From: Bacillota bacterium
GTDB taxonomy: Bacteria > Bacillota > Clostridia > Acetivibrionales > DSM-1351
Direction of reading: 5' to 3'
Length of the DNA stretch: 64,000 nucleotides
Assembly: GCA_023443515.1 (NCBI GenBank)
Contig: JAEZUC010000051.1
Location: forward strand, 15,838 to 79,837
Shown: in pieces, positions 61,268-64,000 of the stretch
Position numbering within the stretch: the stretch's first letter is position 1
How the letters are laid out: every line of letters starts with the position of its first letter
Translations under genes and position numbers: made by a program
Notes under the pieces: model-generated
Told to the model about the DNA's origin: nothing
Databases searched by the model: none
Seen by the model: the letters and a program-made list of their open reading frames with translations, nothing else

Positions 61268-63091
61268 TTACATCGCACGTGGTAATTTAACTGTTACCTC
61301 AGTACCTTTTCCAATTTCGCTGGAAATACTGATAGTCCCGCCATGTGCCTGAACAATTTCCTTGGCAATAGAAAGACCCAATCCTGTGCCTCCCATATCT
61401 CTGGACCTTGCCTTGTCTACCCTGTAGAACCTTTCGAACACCCTGGGCAAGGACTCACTTGGAATTCCTATCCCCGTATCCGTAACCTTCACATATATAT
61501 CGTTATAGATTATGCCTACATATACTGTTATTTCACCATACTCAGAGGTATACTTTATTGAATTGCTTATGAGGTTTACTACAACCTGTTCCAACCTATC
61601 CTTATCAGCATTTATTTCAGGAATTTGTCCTATTACATAGCTTTCAAGTTTTTGATTCTTTCTATGAGCTTCAATTTGTAATCTTTCTACAATAGTTTTG
61701 ACCATTGTGTCCAGAGACACACTTTCCATTTTCCAATTCATTTGCTCATTGTCAAGTCTGGATAGTTGAAGTAAATCCTTTACCAATCTGGTCATTCTGT
61801 CAGCTTCTGAATCAATTACGCTAAGGAAGCGCTTTGAAGTTTCCTGATCCTCCATGGCACCGTCCAAAAGTGTTTCTGTGTAGCTTTTTATTGAAGTAAT
61901 AGGTGTACGAAGTTCATGTGAAACATTTGCTACAAATTCCCGTCTCATACTATCAAGCTTTTGCTGCTCAGTATCATCATGAAGTACTACTATAATACCT
62001 TCGGGTTTCTTATTTGTATCTGTAAATACGGCAAAATACACCTTTACATACATATCATTTAAGATAGTATCTGATTCCCTCACAGGTGATTCTTCAAAAT
62101 AAACTATATCTTCAACCCTGACATCCAGACCTACCTTAACGGCAAATTCTTTAAAAGGGTAATTAACAACATCGTTCCCAAGAAGCTTTCTTGCAGCAGG
62201 GTTTGCATGAATTGCCATTCCCTTCAGGTCAAACGCCATTACACCGTCAGCCATATAATTGAGTATGGTTTCCACCTTGTTTTTCTCGCTTGAAATCTCA
62301 GACAATGTTTTCTTCAGCTCAGATGCCATATAGTTGAAGGTTCTAGTCAGATTTCCTATTTCATCTTCAGATTTAACTGCCAGCTGTTCTCCGAATTCTC
62401 CTTCGGCTACTTTTTCAGCCTTATGCATAACACTAATTATGGGAGACGTAATTGTCTTTGAAAGCAGGTACCCTAAAAGTAATGACAAAAAAACTGCAAT
62501 AAGAGCGCTGAAAAGTATCAGTAAGTTAAATTTCTCCAATATTAGCAGCCATGCTTCTTCCTGATACGTAAAATAAAAAATTAGATTGGCTTTCGGCTGT
62601 TTAATATATTCAAAATACTTACCGTTAGTACCTTTGATTAAACGCTCGTTCTTCTGGGGTTGGTTTCCTGCCCATATAGACATGAGACTTTCACTGGTTT
62701 TAATATTATTTGCAAACGCTTCAGAATCATCCGTATAACCCTTTTCAGACGAATAAAGGATTCCTCCGGTAGAAGTCTGTATCTTTGTTAAGTCAATTAT
62801 TGTCATTCCGAGGTACGAGGAATTTGCCCCGAAGAACAGGGCATCTCCACCTTCAGTAAAATACTCCGAGAGTTTCTGATTGGACTCCGGAACTCCGCCT
62901 CTTACATCCACCCAGTTTTTGTAACCAGTTTCGATACTGTTTGCAAAGCTGTCATAGTATATATTCTGAAGTCCCGTATTAATAACAACATATACAACGG
63001 AAACCAGAATAATACACATAGAAATAAATATATATACAAGCTTCCACTGCAGACTGCTCAGAAGCCTTAAAAACCCCTTCCAAAATTTCAT
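61268..63091 (-). CDS. walK: WalK cell-wall sensor histidine kinase
   Basis: 607 residues: membrane helix (about 17-40), extracellular sensor loop (about 41-185), second helix (about 188-212), HAMP (about 213-265), PAS (about 272-375), HisKA with His392 in NVSHELRTPITS, HATPase (about 485-605, 'DTGIGIPSESLPRVFERFYR'). The domain order is that of WalK. AGGAG before ATG. Confidence 0.94.
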   Translation of the reverse strand: MKFWKGFLRLLSSLQWKLVYIFISMCIILVSVVYVVINTGLQNIYYDSFANSIETGYKNWVDVRGGVPESNQKLSEYFTEGGDALFFGANSSYLGMTIIDLTKIQTSTGGILYSSEKGYTDDSEAFANNIKTSESLMSIWAGNQPQKNERLIKGTNGKYFEYIKQPKANLIFYFTYQEEAWLLILEKFNLLILFSALIAVFLSLLLGYLLSKTITSPIISVMHKAEKVAEGEFGEQLAVKSEDEIGNLTRTFNYMASELKKTLSEISSEKNKVETILNYMADGVMAFDLKGMAIHANPAARKLLGNDVVNYPFKEFAVKVGLDVRVEDIVYFEESPVRESDTILNDMYVKVYFAVFTDTNKKPEGIIVVLHDDTEQQKLDSMRREFVANVSHELRTPITSIKSYTETLLDGAMEDQETSKRFLSVIDSEADRMTRLVKDLLQLSRLDNEQMNWKMESVSLDTMVKTIVERLQIEAHRKNQKLESYVIGQIPEINADKDRLEQVVVNLISNSIKYTSEYGEITVYVGIIYNDIYVKVTDTGIGIPSESLPRVFERFYRVDKARSRDMGGTGLGLSIAKEIVQAHGGTISISSEIGKGTEVTVKLPRAM

Positions 63092-63126
63092 GTTAACTCC
63101 TACATATTACATTTAGCTTTATTCAA

Positions 63127-63825
63127 CTAAATTTTATTGAAATAGTATCCGACTCCTCTTTTAGTGACAATATATTGTGGATTTGCAGGATCCTGTTCAA
63201 GTTTTTCCCTTACCCTTCTGACTGTTACGTCAACAGTTCTTACATCCCCGTAGTATTCATACCCCCACACCTTTTCCAGAAGAGTTTCTCTTGAAAATAT
63301 GGTTCCTTGCTGCGCTGCGAGAAATTTTACCAGTTCAAATTCACGGAGAGTAAGCTCTATGGTTTCTTCCCCCCTCTTAATTTCATACCTGTCTATATCA
63401 ATAGTCAAATCTCCATACTTGTTTACGTGCGAATTATTATCCGACACAGGCTGCTCACCGGGTATCAACCTTCTGAGGTTTGCCTTGACCCGCGCCATAA
63501 GTTCTCTTGGACTGAATGGCTTTGTTATATAGTCATCTGCTCCCAGCTCAAGACCCAGAACCTTGTCAACTTCCTCTTCCTTTGCAGTCAGCATAAGAAT
63601 AGGTGTTGATATAGACTGTCTTAATTTTCTACATACAGTGAACCCATCCATTTTGGGAAGCATTATATCCAGCAAAATGAGATCGGGATTCTGGGAAAGT
63701 GCCAGATTAACTGCTTCCTCCCCGTCATAGGCCTCTATCGTATCGTAGCCTTCCTTCTTTAGGTTGAATTTCAATATGTCGACAATGTTCTTCTCATCAT
63801 CTACTATTAAGATCTTTTTGCTCAA
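63127..63825 (-). CDS. walR: WalR response regulator (OmpR family)
   Basis: 232 residues: receiver domain with acidic pocket DDE (9-11), phosphorylated Asp53 (LLDIMLP) and Lys in 'ITKPFSPREL', then a winged-helix DNA-binding domain ('YEYYGDVRTVDVTVRRVREK'). It controls wall hydrolase genes. The start is TTG at 63825, with AGGGGTG six bases upstream; the upstream TTG lies before that site. First gene of the Wal cluster. Confidence 0.95.
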   Translation of the reverse strand: MSKKILIVDDEKNIVDILKFNLKKEGYDTIEAYDGEEAVNLALSQNPDLILLDIMLPKMDGFTVCRKLRQSISTPILMLTAKEEEVDKVLGLELGADDYITKPFSPRELMARVKANLRRLIPGEQPVSDNNSHVNKYGDLTIDIDRYEIKRGEETIELTLREFELVKFLAAQQGTIFSRETLLEKVWGYEYYGDVRTVDVTVRRVREKLEQDPANPQYIVTKRGVGYYFNKI

Positions 63826-63876
63826 AATGACACCCCTAATCAATTTTTTATGTATTTCTACACAAACCTATCTTGA

Positions 63877-63882
63877 ATTATA
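63877..63882 (-). promoter_or_regulatory. Possible -10 box of walR
   Basis: TATAAT on the minus strand about 50 bp before the start codon; the -35 region (TTTTAA) is weak. Confidence 0.4.
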
Positions 63883-63944
63883 CCATTAATTAAACGTAAT
63901 TAAAAATTAATATTTTGGTAATAGTGGTTTTTGTGTAAAATTGA

Positions 63945-63967
63945 AGGAGTATAAATAATATACTCCT
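63945..63967. repeat. Perfect 9-bp inverted repeat upstream of walR
   Basis: AGGAGTATA-AATAA-TATACTCCT. It could be an operator or the terminator stem of a gene beyond the right edge. Confidence 0.5.
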
Positions 63968-64000
63968 GTAACTTAGACGTAATAATTCTGAAAAGGTTCC

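Noticed and set aside
1..64000. CRISPR array, prophage or rRNA genes
   Set aside because: No regularly spaced repeats, phage structural genes or rRNA sequence were found.

Overview
The window is AT-rich, low-GC Gram-positive DNA, and the gene content points to an anaerobic, spore-forming, cellulolytic clostridium of the Ruminiclostridium (Clostridium cellulolyticum / papyrosolvens) type. The markers are a secreted papain-like protease with a C-terminal type I dockerin (cellulosomal), spore genes (ytxC, an alpha/beta-type SASP, yyaC, ytvI), a six-gene Ech-type energy-converting [NiFe] hydrogenase, rubredoxin and a WalRK cell-wall operon. The genus is an inference. No rRNA, CRISPR array, prophage or intact transposase was seen.

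Layout. 1-5.6 kb: the start of ytxC (cut by the left edge), a GME-fold protein, then small rightward genes (DUF378, SASP, AI-2E permease, TM1266-type ACT protein, YvyF-like zinc protein, PAP2 phosphatase). 5.6-10.6 kb: a DNRLRE protein, an orphan sugar-binding lipoprotein and an ABC exporter. This block is bracketed by two inverted copies of a ~250 bp palindromic, MITE-like repeat, each lying between convergent genes. 10.6-15.7 kb: leftward genes for DUF438/DUF1858, DUF951, MscS, a class I amidotransferase, rubredoxin (only 52 codons) and a LiaF-like membrane protein. 15.9-21.4 kb: the dockerin protease, yyaC, a PAS-SpoIIE phosphatase and methionine aminopeptidase. 21.4-28.6 kb: echABCDEF-hypA-(TRIC/UPF0126)-hypB, leftward. 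29-34.5 kb: ytvI, then prmC-yqhQ-rpmE-rho. 35-36 kb: a VOC protein and two solitary tRNAs (Thr-TGT, Val-TAC), each with its own consensus promoter and terminator. 36.2-48.1 kb: deoD, an LTA-synthase-like protein, two unusual histidine kinases flanking arginine deiminase and a solitary flagellin, and a MATE exporter. 48.3-55.3 kb: a chemoreceptor, an AlkD-like protein, an ABC-2 exporter with a double-headed MerR regulator, an SH3-NlpC/P60 protein and a PH-domain protein. 55.5-63.8 kb: the leftward walR-walK-(small secreted protein)-yycH-yycI-murA-walJ-rlmH cluster.

How the genes fit together. Ech couples reduced ferredoxin to H2 evolution and ion pumping during sugar fermentation, with HypA/HypB supplying nickel. 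The Wal cluster links sensing of wall status to murein synthesis. prmC-yqhQ-rpmE-rho is a conserved Firmicutes housekeeping block. Among the less ordinary items are the MITE-like repeat pair, the two histidine kinases sharing a C-terminal tail around a lone cysteine-containing flagellin, the EF-hand insert in the cellulosomal protease, the tandem-HTH MerR with a 19-bp-spacer promoter, an EchE that ends at its metal-binding motif, and Rho with a ~250-residue disordered arm.
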